Notes: generated from the sequence alone by a model not told the origin. 64,000 nucleotides of DNA from Chryseobacterium sp. CY350 (GCF_027945075.1 NZ_CP116034.1:2294001-2358000), one strand, 5' to 3'; positions 47,638-57,454 are shown, numbered from the stretch's first letter. Numbers and translations are program-made.

Positions 47638-47708
47638 TAAATGATAAAACATTTTTTGTGATTTTTGAAAATTTTCACTGAAATTTTTTAAAGTTTCTTT
47701 GATAATGG

Positions 47709-47735
47709 TTACGAGTGAGACACTCGCACAGGCAG
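47709..47735. repeat. Short inverted-repeat element, family D, left copy
   Basis: Contains the hairpin CGAGTGAGACACTCG (6-bp stem) within ACGAGTGAGACACTCGCAC. The reverse complement of the right copy (48491-48520) reads GCACGAGAGGGTCGCTCGCA, so the two copies are inverted around the lipoprotein gene. Confidence 0.5.
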
Positions 47736-47767
47736 ATGATGTTTTTAATCCAAAATTCCTGAATATT

Positions 47768-48472
47768 ATGAATTTTAAAACTAAAATAGTTATGATTTTA
47801 TTATCCTCCTTATTACTTACGAATTGTAAGGAGGAAGTGAAAAAATGTGTAAGTCAATCAACCGATACTAATGTAAAACTATATAATGATTTAACAGATC
47901 AGTTGATACCTTATTTTTTTAGAGAAGATTATTTAGGTGAAAAAAGATATTTTGATAGTTTAAGAGTTCACGATGATGATTTATATATCGAAGAGAAGAC
48001 AAAAGCGCACAACGAAATTTTTAATAATCCTGAAAAATTTTGCAATTTGTATATAGATTCTACTAAAAGTAAAAATACAGATTTTGCTACAGGTAGTAAA
48101 AATTTTATTACAGGTCATCCCGAAGCTCATATAAATTCCATAAAAATAAGGAAGGAGTTTTTAAAAGAATTTTCCAGTAATACAGATATTATTAAAAAAT
48201 TAAGCACACGAAGTACTATAAAAGCTAATCAATTTAATTTGTGTACCGCAAAAGTTCTAGATCTGGCAGAGTATGATAAGCGTACAAATGAATGTGAGAT
48301 AGGTGTTGTCTATTTTTCAGAGATTGTATTCGATACTTCAAAAAAAAGAGCATTAGTTTTTGTTGACCATCGTATAAAAAAAGATTATTACGGTAGAACT
48401 GCTGTATTTAAACTAAGATTGCATGATAATTATTGGGAAATAGAAGATTTTATGTTAGCGTCAACTTCCTAA
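47768..48472 (+). CDS. Lipoprotein of unknown function
   Basis: About 234 residues from the ATG at 47768 (MNFKTKIVMILLSSLLLTNC), which gives a lipobox with the cysteine near residue 20. An earlier frame from 47699 would run through the family D repeat and displace the signal. The mature part begins KEEVKKCVSQ and is AT-rich with no domain I know; a cysteine pair may exist (NEKFCNLYID). It lies between two inverted short repeats and has no obvious partner. Confidence 0.6.
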   Translation: MNFKTKIVMILLSSLLLTNCKEEVKKCVSQSTDTNVKLYNDLTDQLIPYFFREDYLGEKRYFDSLRVHDDDLYIEEKTKAHNEIFNNPEKFCNLYIDSTKSKNTDFATGSKNFITGHPEAHINSIKIRKEFLKEFSSNTDIIKKLSTRSTIKANQFNLCTAKVLDLAEYDKRTNECEIGVVYFSEIVFDTSKKRALVFVDHRIKKDYYGRTAVFKLRLHDNYWEIEDFMLASTS

Positions 48473-48490
48473 TTTTATTTTGGATTACAC

Positions 48491-48520
48491 AACGCTGGTG
48501 CGAGCGACCCTCTCGTGCCA
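48491..48520. repeat. Short inverted-repeat element, family D, right copy
   Basis: ACGCTGGTGCGAGCGACCCT followed by CTCGTGCCA; CGAG and CTCG pair. Inverted relative to the copy at 47709-47735, with about 13 of 20 core bases shared by eye. Confidence 0.5.
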
Positions 48521-48550
48521 ATTGCATAAAATACACATGCACGCAACAAA

Positions 48551-48579
48551 AAAAGCACAGACCAAAAATCTGTGCTTTT
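48551..48579 (-). terminator. Terminator of topA
   Basis: AAAAGCACAGA (48551-48561) pairs with TCTGTGCTTTT (48569-48579), loop of seven bases, with a T run on the minus strand. Confidence 0.85.
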
Positions 48580-48595
48580 CATTATTTAAAACTAA

Positions 48596-51166
48596 TTATT
48601 TCTTAGCAGCTGGCTTCTTAGCAGGAGCTTTCTTCGCTGTAGTTGCTTTTTTTGCGGCAGGCTTTTTCGCTGCAGGTTTCTTCTTTTCAGCAAAAGCTTT
48701 TGGATCTTGTGCAGTAATCCACTTTTTAACCTCATCGAGAGTGACTTCTTTCAGCTCGTCTGCTTCAAATTTGGTATCATCTTTTTTCTTTGGAATTTTG
48801 AACATAGCTTTTCCAAATTTGATGAATGGTCCCCATCTTCCGTTTTCAAGAGAGATTTTCTCTTTTTCCCACTGTTGGATGTATCTGTTGGCTTCTTTTT
48901 CCAGTTTAGCTTCTACCAGTTCATTGATGTCGCTTTGAGAAAGATTTTCGAAATCATATCGTTTCGGAACATTGATAAAGATGCTTTGATACTTGATAAA
49001 AGGCCCAAATCTCCCGGTTCCTTTAGTAATCGGTTCACCTTTAAAAGTTGCAATAGGTGCATCTGCAAGTTTCTTTTCTGCGATAATTTCTTCTGCACGT
49101 TTTTGATCTACAGAAAGCGGATCCTCACCTTTTGGAATACTGATGTAGGTTTCTCCCCATTTTACATAAGGCCCAAATCTTCCGACACCAATGGTCACCG
49201 ACTGATCTTCGAAATCTTTTAATTCGAATGGCAGTTTAAACAATTCTAAAGCATCGTCAAGATTGATGGTGGCAATATTTTGCCCTGCCATCAACGATGC
49301 GAAAACCGGTTTTTCTTCATCATCCTGCTCACCAATCTGAATCATGGCCCCAAATCTTCCGATTCTTGCATACACATTTTTTCCTGTCTTAGGATCAACT
49401 CCAAGCAGTCTTTCTCCGTTGGCGCGGTCTGCATTTTCTTCTACATCTTCAATTCTGGGATGGAATTTTGAGTAGAAATCGGTCATCATTTCTTTCCATT
49501 TCTGGTCGCCATGAGCGATTTCGTCAAAACTTTGTTCTACTCTCGCTGTAAAACCGTAGTCTAAGATTTCGGCGAAATTATCTGTTAAGAAATCGTTGAC
49601 TACCTCACCGATATCTGTAGGAACAAATTTATTTTTATCGCCCCCGAATTTGTCTTCAAGAACTTCTTTTTTGATTTTATCTTTAGTCAAAGAAATTTTA
49701 ACCACTTCACGAATCTGTGGCTCAAGCTCTCTTTTGTCTACGTATTCGCGATTCTGAATGGTCTGAATAGTCGGCGCATACGTTGACGGGCGACCAATCC
49801 CCAATTCTTCCAGTTTTCTCACCAAACCAGCTTCTGTATATCTAGCGCTTGGTCTGGTAAATTTTTCTGTTGCCGTAATTTTTTTATAGTCTAAAACTTC
49901 ACCTACTGTAACTTTCGGCAATAGTTTTTCGTTGCTTTCTTCGTCTTCATCTTCAGTTTTTACGATTCCGTATGCTTTAAGGAAACCGTCAAAGATGATC
50001 ACTTCTCCTTGCGCTTCAAAATGCTGAGGAAGTTTTGCATTCCCGATTTCGATTACCGTTTTCTCTATCTTAGCGTTGGCCATCTGCGAAGCCAGTGTTC
50101 TTCTGTAAATTAACTGGTATAATTTGCTTAGCTGAACATCACTAATTGATTTAACAGAAAAATCTGTCGGACGGATCGCCTCGTGAGCTTCCTGCGCTGA
50201 AGAAGATTTGGTAGTATATTTTCTCGGTGCCGAATATTCTGCCCCGTATTCTGATACAATCTGATTTTTAGCCCCGTCAATCGCTTCCTGAGAAAGGTTT
50301 ACCGAGTCGGTTCTCATATACGTAATGAATCCTTCTTCATATAATCTCTGTGCCAGACGCATCGTGTTGGTCACATTATAACCTAACCTTGAAGAAGCTT
50401 CCTGCTGTAATGTAGAAGTTGTGAACGGTGCAGAAGCAGACCGCGTTCCGGGTTTAGTTTCAACATTGAGAACTTTGAACTCTGTAGTTCTTGCTAGTTC
50501 TAAAAAATTCTCTGCATCTCCTTCCTTTTCAAAATCTTTTTTGAGTTTGGCAGAAATTTCCTGCGCTGATTTATTTAAAAATACGCCGTCAAGTTTAAAA
50601 CTTGCTTTTGGTGTAAACTGACGAATTTCTTTTTCTCTTTCAACGACCAGTCTTACTGCAACCGACTGCACTCTACCTGCTGACAATCCCGGTTTTACTT
50701 TTTTCCAAAGTACAGGAGACATTTCGAAACCTACGATTCTGTCGAGAACTCTTCTTGCCTGTTGGGCATTAACTAAGTTCTGATCAATATCTCTCGGATT
50801 TTCTATTGCTTTAAGAATAGCATTTTTGGTGATTTCGTGAAAGACAATTCTTTTTCTGTTTTCTGGCTTCAGTTTTAATTCATCTGCCAAATGCCAGGCG
50901 ATTGCTTCACCCTCGCGATCCTCATCGGAAGCGAGCCAAACCATTTCGGCTTTCTTTACGGCAGATTTTAGTTCTGTTACCAGTTTCTTCTTGTCGGCAG
51001 AAACTTCGTAATCCGGACTGAAGGTGGCAAGGTCAATCCCCATTCCTTTTTTCGGAAGATCACGGATGTGCCCGAAGCTCGATTTGACTTCGAAATCCTT
51101 CCCTAAATATTTCTGAATAGTTTTTGCTTTTGCCGGAGACTCGACGATTACTAAATTTTTCGACAT
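48596..51166 (-). CDS. topA: DNA topoisomerase I (type IA) with lysine/alanine-rich tail
   Basis: An 856-residue type IA topoisomerase that relaxes negative supercoils. TOPRIM acidic motif DEDREGEAIAWHLAD at about residue 80, active-site Tyr in EGFITYMRTDSVNLS near 290, and several repeats of the GRFGPxxK type in the C-terminus (GRFGPYVKWG, GRFGPFIKY, GRWGPFIKFG). The final 30 residues are KKPAAKK-like repeats, highly basic like a histone H1 tail. The start matches SKNLVIVESPAKAKTIQKYLG. A TACTTTTG box is 15-22 bases upstream. Confidence 0.96.
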   Translation of the reverse strand: MSKNLVIVESPAKAKTIQKYLGKDFEVKSSFGHIRDLPKKGMGIDLATFSPDYEVSADKKKLVTELKSAVKKAEMVWLASDEDREGEAIAWHLADELKLKPENRKRIVFHEITKNAILKAIENPRDIDQNLVNAQQARRVLDRIVGFEMSPVLWKKVKPGLSAGRVQSVAVRLVVEREKEIRQFTPKASFKLDGVFLNKSAQEISAKLKKDFEKEGDAENFLELARTTEFKVLNVETKPGTRSASAPFTTSTLQQEASSRLGYNVTNTMRLAQRLYEEGFITYMRTDSVNLSQEAIDGAKNQIVSEYGAEYSAPRKYTTKSSSAQEAHEAIRPTDFSVKSISDVQLSKLYQLIYRRTLASQMANAKIEKTVIEIGNAKLPQHFEAQGEVIIFDGFLKAYGIVKTEDEDEESNEKLLPKVTVGEVLDYKKITATEKFTRPSARYTEAGLVRKLEELGIGRPSTYAPTIQTIQNREYVDKRELEPQIREVVKISLTKDKIKKEVLEDKFGGDKNKFVPTDIGEVVNDFLTDNFAEILDYGFTARVEQSFDEIAHGDQKWKEMMTDFYSKFHPRIEDVEENADRANGERLLGVDPKTGKNVYARIGRFGAMIQIGEQDDEEKPVFASLMAGQNIATINLDDALELFKLPFELKDFEDQSVTIGVGRFGPYVKWGETYISIPKGEDPLSVDQKRAEEIIAEKKLADAPIATFKGEPITKGTGRFGPFIKYQSIFINVPKRYDFENLSQSDINELVEAKLEKEANRYIQQWEKEKISLENGRWGPFIKFGKAMFKIPKKKDDTKFEADELKEVTLDEVKKWITAQDPKAFAEKKKPAAKKPAAKKATTAKKAPAKKPAAKK

Positions 51167-51180
51167 CCTCTAAATTTTTG

Positions 51181-51188
51181 CAAAAGTA
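51181..51188 (-). promoter_or_regulatory. Candidate -7 box of topA
   Basis: Reads TACTTTTG on the minus strand; leader about 11 bases. Confidence 0.45.
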
Positions 51189-51446
51189 AAGCTTTTTTAT
51201 TAGATGAATTTTTTCGAGATCATTTAATTGTGATAATTCTTATGGTATGGGCATGATGGAAATAAGAAAAAATGTTTATTAATAAAATCTGAAGTCTGTC
51301 TGGATACTGATTTAGATAACTTAATATCATTAAATGGAGTGACGAGTAGATTTTATAACCTACAAAAAAGTGTTACTAATAATAGATTTTATCAGTTATT
51401 CAATTTAGTGTTTCAAATAAGACGAATAATATTTTAATTATAAAAA
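51189..51446. other. Gene-free spacer upstream of topA
   Basis: About 260 bases of AT-rich sequence without a convincing open frame or RNA. It connects the topA promoter with the terminator of the long T9SS gene. Confidence 0.5.
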
Positions 51447-51472
51447 AAGCAAAACAGATGACTGTATTGCTT
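51447..51472 (-). terminator. Terminator of the T9SS cargo gene
   Basis: AAGCAAAACAG (51447-51457) pairs with CTGTATTGCTT (51462-51472) with one mismatch, four-base loop, and a T run on the minus strand. Confidence 0.75.
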
Positions 51473-51500
51473 TTAATTCATTTAAGATCTGTTCGATGAA

Positions 51501-54500
51501 TTATCTTTTAATAATTTTCACAACCGTTTCAGCATTATTTACCCTAACTAAATAGACACCAGAAACTAATGAAGAAATATCTGTCTGACTGTTTTCAAAT
51601 TTTCCCGATTTAACCATTTGACCAGATGCATTATAAATTTGGTAATAGTAATCTCTACGATCGGTAGCTTTAATATAAAGGATATCTTTTACCGGATTTG
51701 GAAATAATGTGATCCTATCCTCTTTTGCAATTTGAGAAATCTCTTTTTCGGTGAAAATATTGCGTGCTTTTACCGTTGAGCCTGCAGTAACCGGAATGGC
51801 AGGAATTGGCCCGGCCTCGTTTCCATTTTGATCGTATTTAATTTTAACACATCGGCAATTCATTCCAAAATAAGGATCATTATTATCATGAAAGGCAATC
51901 ATGGCATTTGAAGATGCATTAAAAAGCAAATTGATTGGTCTGCCAATATAATTTGAATTTAAAGCTGCAGTCCAGATACCGGAATATTGGAAATTATTTA
52001 AAGTAAAAGTTCCCTGAGCTGTTTGATTAGCCGTTACACTTCTCATACCACGCGAACCGGAATTTGGGTAGCTTCCCACAGAATAACTTGCGTCATTAAA
52101 AGTATATCCTATCGTGGAAGCTGATGAGTTTTGAATTCTTATGCCTAAATAATCATTAAGTATGCTATAACTGGTTGCTGCTTTCTTATCTTTTTTATAC
52201 CAAGGCGAAAGACCATAATCACGATTGGTAATGATTGCGACTCCCGTAACGTCAGGAATTCTCCAACCTTCCGGACAAGGGTCAAAAGGAGACTTCTCAC
52301 CGCCTCGTCCCCAACGGTCTGCTGCGGCATTAGGCTCGTTCAGTAACCAATCGGTTCCATTTGTGTAGTTTGGAACGGCTGTATTATATGGTGCTAATGA
52401 ACTAGGAATTAAATAAGACAAAGGATTTCTCACTGAATACGACAATACTTTTGCTATTTTATCCGCAGTTTTATCGGTAGACAAAACATTTGCATTAGAT
52501 GCGTTGGTGTATGTATCGTAAGGGATAATATAAGAACCTGAAAGATTATTATATGCTGACGGAGTAAGTGTAGTGTAAGCCACAGCACCATTCGCATCCA
52601 CATTTCCTAAAAAGATATTATACGGATCGCGATTGTCGGCAAATTGAAATGACGGTATAGGATCTTTTCTTCCCCACTGATATTGTAATCCTGTAGACGC
52701 TCTAATTTTTTCATACTCTTGTGGAGTTGGAGCAAGTGGGTTTGCAACGATTGGGAATGCATCAGTTGCCCCGAGATTCCTGTCCATAAATTCCGTCTTT
52801 AAGATTTCGCCTAAAGGTGTATAGTTGATATAATTGGTAGCGACAGCATTTGGAAGTTCTGTTGTATAATTGTAGGAACCCACCGCTGTATCTGTCACCC
52901 AAATATGCCATGACCAATATATAGGGTTTGATATGCTTCCGTTATGCAAAGTAACCACTGCATTTCCGCTTTGATTTGGATTTAATGATACCAAAATTTT
53001 AGAATTGCTGAGACCTGAGACGGAAGCTGGGGAAGGATTTGTTACTGAAACTGCATTAATCAAAGTAGCATTGGTAGACCATAAAACATTTGCTTTAAGA
53101 TCATTAAAACTTGCCGGGTTTAATATTTGAGAATTATTCAAAAGCTGACTTTGAACAGAAAAGGCTTTTGACACAGGGATTTCCACAGTAGTCGCAGTTG
53201 AATTTTTTACTAGCTGATATGTATTCGGATTTTTTAAACCTTCCGTATATTCTGTATTTGTATTTATATATTGTGTTGGAAAATCGTATCCGTTTACCAC
53301 ATATAGAGGATCTTTTATGCATCTGCATCCATTAGCATCCGAAGTTTTTCCGGTCGCTGTCGGCTGATACCAATATCTTCCTTTGATAGTAGGATTTGCG
53401 GAATCTGGAATATCATTTTGATATTTATCCGGCAACATAAATAATGCTCTTGCACTTACCGCAGGAGTTGTGTCAAAAAAACGGGTTAATGTAGCAGTCC
53501 ACAAAGCAACGTGATGCTGGTCAGTATATTGCCCTCCCTGAGCATTAATCGCCAACTGTCCGGTGCCGGGATATGCGCCCATATTATTACCACCGACATT
53601 AGACAGATCAAAACCGACATTTGCATACAATTTAAATCCTGTCATAAAAGCAGGAACATTGGTATCATTTGGCTTAATGATATGATATCCATTTGTTTCA
53701 AAAGCACTTTTACCTAAAGTTGTTTGCACTCCGAAAGGCGAATAATCTATCCTGATATCGTCAATATATGAACCTGAAGCGAGATTGGGAACCAACATCG
53801 AAGGAATTCTCCATCCATTGGGACAAGGATCAAAAGGCGACTTATCCCGATAAGGTGCATTGCTGCTGGAAAGATTATAATTTGTCGGCAGTTTACCTTT
53901 CGAGTTATCAGACCAAAGATTAAGCTCAGTTAACTTACTGTCTACAAAGCTTGCGGATCTTCCAAACCAATTGACCATCAGATTGGCGTTATTATTATAG
54001 TACGCCGGACCAGAATTATCATCCTTATTCACATAAATTAAGCTTAAAGGATTTTTGACGGAAAGTTGGATATTATTATCTAATGTTGCATTAGACAGCA
54101 GCACAAATTTTCTGAGTGCATCAAAATTTATTGCCTGATTAAAGTTTTTTGCACCACGATGCCGTACTTTACCAATAGATCCCGAAACTTCGTAAAAGTC
54201 GTTACCCCTCAAAACTAAAGGCGGGATGGGATCTTTTCTTCCCCATTGGTAAAGCAGTCCTCCACTTCTGTTCCATTCGCCTCTTGTATTGCTGTTAGTA
54301 ATGGCACCTAGATTTCTGTCCATCCATTTCCATTCGGAATCGGGAATATTTTCAATCACTCCGTCACTTCTTTCTCTTCTTACGGCTGAAAAGCTTTTGT
54401 AAGTTGAGCCATTCGTCGGATCATCTGTTACCCAAATATGCCACGACCAAAAAATTTCTCCATTAAGTCTGAAAGCTACGACAGCATTTCCTTTTTTGGC

Positions 54501-54959
54501 TTTATTGATCATGACCTTTATTTTGCCATTTTCCCCCGAGTCTATTATTTCAAGATTATAATTTGTTCCTGATTTTATAAGTCCAGGGACATCTTCCCAT
54601 AGAACATCAGCTGTCATTTTACCCTTAATTGTTCCTGCGCTAGCCAGATATTTGTAACTGCGCCACATTTCGTAAGCTTTTTTCACAGGAATGAAAAGTC
54701 CTTCACCGTTTTGTGCAGGGTCAAAAATATAGCTATTGGGCGCTTTTGTATAGTCTAAAACTGCTCCTGCGCGCAAAAAAATTTCAGTGGCTTCATCGCT
54801 CCTACCTGAAACTTGATCGATCGTATCGCTCTTTTTATAACCATGTATTTCTTCTTTGGCAGAAAAAACATTCTCGGTTCCTAAACTCACTTTAGAAAAC
54901 GCACGAGTAGATACTAAGCAAAATAATGCTACAAGGCTGATGTTTACTTTATTATTCAT
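51501..54959 (-). CDS. Large T9SS-exported surface protein with two homologous halves
   Basis: A 1152-residue exported protein with signal peptide (residues about 1-23). Two long repeats of about 430 residues (roughly 120-540 and 600-1080) share the order WSWHIWVTD, MDRNLGA, YQWGRKDPIP, SPFDPCPxGWRIP and a final RCIKDP or RCVKI. This layout is that of Bacteroidota proteins with fibrobacter-major-paralogous-like domains. The last 80 residues are a type A T9SS domain (FPNPVKDILYIKA, SGVYLVRVNN, KIIKR). Function is likely adhesion or surface structure; not shown. Confidence 0.82.
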   Translation of the reverse strand: MNNKVNISLVALFCLVSTRAFSKVSLGTENVFSAKEEIHGYKKSDTIDQVSGRSDEATEIFLRAGAVLDYTKAPNSYIFDPAQNGEGLFIPVKKAYEMWRSYKYLASAGTIKGKMTADVLWEDVPGLIKSGTNYNLEIIDSGENGKIKVMINKAKKGNAVVAFRLNGEIFWSWHIWVTDDPTNGSTYKSFSAVRRERSDGVIENIPDSEWKWMDRNLGAITNSNTRGEWNRSGGLLYQWGRKDPIPPLVLRGNDFYEVSGSIGKVRHRGAKNFNQAINFDALRKFVLLSNATLDNNIQLSVKNPLSLIYVNKDDNSGPAYYNNNANLMVNWFGRSASFVDSKLTELNLWSDNSKGKLPTNYNLSSSNAPYRDKSPFDPCPNGWRIPSMLVPNLASGSYIDDIRIDYSPFGVQTTLGKSAFETNGYHIIKPNDTNVPAFMTGFKLYANVGFDLSNVGGNNMGAYPGTGQLAINAQGGQYTDQHHVALWTATLTRFFDTTPAVSARALFMLPDKYQNDIPDSANPTIKGRYWYQPTATGKTSDANGCRCIKDPLYVVNGYDFPTQYINTNTEYTEGLKNPNTYQLVKNSTATTVEIPVSKAFSVQSQLLNNSQILNPASFNDLKANVLWSTNATLINAVSVTNPSPASVSGLSNSKILVSLNPNQSGNAVVTLHNGSISNPIYWSWHIWVTDTAVGSYNYTTELPNAVATNYINYTPLGEILKTEFMDRNLGATDAFPIVANPLAPTPQEYEKIRASTGLQYQWGRKDPIPSFQFADNRDPYNIFLGNVDANGAVAYTTLTPSAYNNLSGSYIIPYDTYTNASNANVLSTDKTADKIAKVLSYSVRNPLSYLIPSSLAPYNTAVPNYTNGTDWLLNEPNAAADRWGRGGEKSPFDPCPEGWRIPDVTGVAIITNRDYGLSPWYKKDKKAATSYSILNDYLGIRIQNSSASTIGYTFNDASYSVGSYPNSGSRGMRSVTANQTAQGTFTLNNFQYSGIWTAALNSNYIGRPINLLFNASSNAMIAFHDNNDPYFGMNCRCVKIKYDQNGNEAGPIPAIPVTAGSTVKARNIFTEKEISQIAKEDRITLFPNPVKDILYIKATDRRDYYYQIYNASGQMVKSGKFENSQTDISSLVSGVYLVRVNNAETVVKIIKR

Positions 54960-55115
54960 GACCTAAGATTGTAATTATTAAACCATTTCTCGTATTTAAC
55001 TAAACTTAACAATAATGTAATTATAATAAATATTGACGTAACATTAAATCTTTATATTATTAAATATTTAATCGTAATCCAATATTCATACATATTTGAT
55101 TTCATAAATATACAA

Positions 55116-55150
55116 CAAAAGTACCATAACATGTGAATAATATGTTATGG
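55116..55150 (-). promoter_or_regulatory. Candidate promoter with palindromic operator of the T9SS cargo gene
   Basis: On the minus strand TACTTTTG (55116-55123) is a good -7 box, about 155 bases before the ATG. Directly upstream, CCATAACAT (55124-55132) and ATGTTATGG (55142-55150) form a perfect 9-bp inverted repeat with a 9-base spacer, where the -33 box would sit. It might be a regulator site. Confidence 0.45.
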
Positions 55151-55233
55151 AGAAAGTCAATTTTATTTAACATTAAAAAATTGAGCCTGTCGAAAAAATT
55201 TTAGAATAAAGTAAGCAGAAAACTGATTAATAA

Positions 55234-56373
55234 TTAAGGCAGAATATAGTTTTTATAGAGATCAATCGTATATCTGCCACCGATGATGTTTTGGAAACTT
55301 GAAAAAACAACAAAGTTAAAAAATACCAGTGCAATAATAAAGGTGTAAATTAATTTTTTGGTATTTGCTTGCACTACATACATCGCATTGATGATGATGA
55401 TATAAGAAAAGCCAATGAATGCTCCCGCAAGCCTTGAAGAAAAGATAGGATTATTTTTGAATATAAAATACAGACAGATTCCCATTACTACATAGACTCT
55501 GTGATATTCGTAATAAGGATATTCTTTAACCATCTTATCATCAAAAACAAACAGAAAAAATGTAATGATCATCAGCATGACTTCAGGAATACCAAAACCA
55601 CCATTTAACCTTTGAGAAGATTCATCCATATATCCGTTAAAACCATCAACAAGCATACTTTCAGAAGACATATTAGTAAGAAAATCGCCGAAAACCCTGT
55701 AAACTTCGAATGGTGAGGCAAAGACCGATGCAATAATCAGCACCAGCATTATCGTTTTATTTAGAGGAATCCTTACGAGCCAATACATCGGTAAAAAAAG
55801 GTAACATACATTATGAATTCCGGTAGCTATAAACATCCAAAACAAATATAGAAGAAGCTTCCTTTCTTTGATGAATCTTAGTGAGAAGTAAACGATGAAA
55901 GTTCCCAAATTTTGCCTGATCTGCCCACTTTCGCCAATAAAAAAGTTGGGAATAAACATAAAAAGCGTAAAAGTAAAAGGATAAAACGTGTTATCTTCGG
56001 TATACTCAACTTTAAAATAGATGGCAAAAATTGCGATCACAAAAGTAAGAATGTAGTATGGTGCGTTAAAAACATTTAGCAACACCTTATTTATCAAAGC
56101 ATAAAGCCATTCTAAATCTACATTTTCTGAACCTTCAAGGTGTAGTGCTTTTAAGAAAATATTGATATATTCTTTCGATCCGGAGTAGAAATAAATCATC
56201 TTATAACTTCCGTAATCTGGCCCCACATTATCACGAAAACCCGCGAGTACAATCAAATAAACGCCCAAAAACCAAAACCATTTTTTCTCGACCTTATTGC
56301 CAAAAACCTCCTGAATGCTAAAAAAAAGCATATAGATAATTGCTATAATAAAGTAAGGATGCAGTAAACTCAT
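55234..56373 (-). CDS. EpsG-family polysaccharide polymerase-like membrane protein
   Basis: A 379-residue protein with about 11 membrane segments. GFRDNVGPDYGSY near residue 45, GQIRQNLGTFIVYF near 148 and HNVCYLFLP near 185 are EpsG/Wzy-like features; such proteins polymerise or modify exopolysaccharides. Its start overlaps the upstream gene by four bases. It is separated from the main polysaccharide operon by topA, so it may serve a different glycan. Confidence 0.75.
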   Translation of the reverse strand: MSLLHPYFIIAIIYMLFFSIQEVFGNKVEKKWFWFLGVYLIVLAGFRDNVGPDYGSYKMIYFYSGSKEYINIFLKALHLEGSENVDLEWLYALINKVLLNVFNAPYYILTFVIAIFAIYFKVEYTEDNTFYPFTFTLFMFIPNFFIGESGQIRQNLGTFIVYFSLRFIKERKLLLYLFWMFIATGIHNVCYLFLPMYWLVRIPLNKTIMLVLIIASVFASPFEVYRVFGDFLTNMSSESMLVDGFNGYMDESSQRLNGGFGIPEVMLMIITFFLFVFDDKMVKEYPYYEYHRVYVVMGICLYFIFKNNPIFSSRLAGAFIGFSYIIIINAMYVVQANTKKLIYTFIIALVFFNFVVFSSFQNIIGGRYTIDLYKNYILP

Positions 56374-57380
56374 GGTTTTGTAATATAGTTTTTAAAATCG
56401 TGGCACGCTATGATAGCTCCTGTGAGGATGAGTGGTAAAAAAAGTCTGATTTCCCAAAAAAGCCCAACCAATGTTATCATACCGAGATAAGGTAGAGAAA
56501 AAAACAAATACTTCTGCAAGACAATCTTGTTTTCATTAATGATGCAGAGTTTAAACATAAAATGAAGAGCGATCACCGAAAAAATCAATCCAGCGAGATT
56601 GAATGGACTCGAAAAGTTCTGGACAATATAAAAACCTTCCACGAAAGTTGTCTCACTGTTTTTTAAAATCATTCGCAGACCCAGATAAGGAAGCAAAAAG
56701 GCAATAATCAACGGAATAATTTTCCAGATAAACTTTAGACTTCCCTTCCTAAAATGGTTTAAATCGAACGTGACCGCCGCAAAGAAAGCTATATTCAGAC
56801 ATGCTGTCTCCCGAACAAAAGTAGACAACATGATGAGAAATACCAATATATAATAAAACTTCTGATTCCCTGTATGAAGATATTTTAAAGTAAGCAAAAC
56901 TCCTGATAGATAACAGAATAATGCAATCATATCACAGTTTGACGGAGTATATTGTGTAAGAATGATAAGAAATATCAGTAAAAGATGCACTAAACGTTTA
57001 ACATTCACATCAAGCACACCTGAATTAGGAAAATATCTTAAAGTAACATTTAATAGAATTGAATTTAAAATCAGGAAGAATAGATTCATCAAAAAAAGAC
57101 CGTGGTAAAAGGGCGTTCCGTTCTTCACTAGGAGGCTTTTAAGAGACGCCAAATGATTATTGATCATATATTCCATAAAATCAGTCATATAGATACTGAG
57201 CTGATTGGGAATAACGCGGTAAGAATAAACAGAAGTAAATAAAAAATCCGGTGGTCTCTCAGATGTTTTAAATTTCGTATACGAAGATTCGAAGCCATAA
57301 TATGACATCACGAAAAGCAGAAATGGAAGTATTACTACAAACAGAAATCCGTTTAATTTTTCATCAAATGTTTTCAACAT
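56370..57380 (-). CDS. Polytopic membrane protein of unknown function
   Basis: A 336-residue protein with about nine hydrophobic segments and few conserved polar sites (YTPSNCDMIALFCYLSG, FVRETACLNIAFF). It may be a glycosyltransferase of the GT-C type or a flippase-like partner of the EpsG-like protein, but no signature is visible. The two genes overlap by four bases. A TACTTTTG box lies 67-74 bases upstream. Confidence 0.6.
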   Translation of the reverse strand: MLKTFDEKLNGFLFVVILPFLLFVMSYYGFESSYTKFKTSERPPDFLFTSVYSYRVIPNQLSIYMTDFMEYMINNHLASLKSLLVKNGTPFYHGLFLMNLFFLILNSILLNVTLRYFPNSGVLDVNVKRLVHLLLIFLIILTQYTPSNCDMIALFCYLSGVLLTLKYLHTGNQKFYYILVFLIMLSTFVRETACLNIAFFAAVTFDLNHFRKGSLKFIWKIIPLIIAFLLPYLGLRMILKNSETTFVEGFYIVQNFSSPFNLAGLIFSVIALHFMFKLCIINENKIVLQKYLFFSLPYLGMITLVGLFWEIRLFLPLILTGAIIACHDFKNYITKP

Positions 57381-57446
57381 ACAAAGCAGTTCCCAGATTA
57401 AGAATAATTTCGTGTTTTATAATAAGTAGATAAGAAGGAACTTTTG

Positions 57447-57454
57447 CAAAAGTA
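57447..57454 (-). promoter_or_regulatory. Candidate -7 box of the EpsG-like operon
   Basis: Reads TACTTTTG on the minus strand; leader about 63 bases. Confidence 0.4.

Noticed and set aside
48480-48938. 152-codon plus-strand frame opposite the topA tail
   Set aside because: It arises from the complementary strand of the Lys/Ala repeat and includes the terminator; no independent support.
55124-55150. Rho-independent terminator of the EpsG-like operon
   Set aside because: The hairpin is AT-rich and is followed on the minus strand by a promoter-like TACTTTTG and not by a T run.
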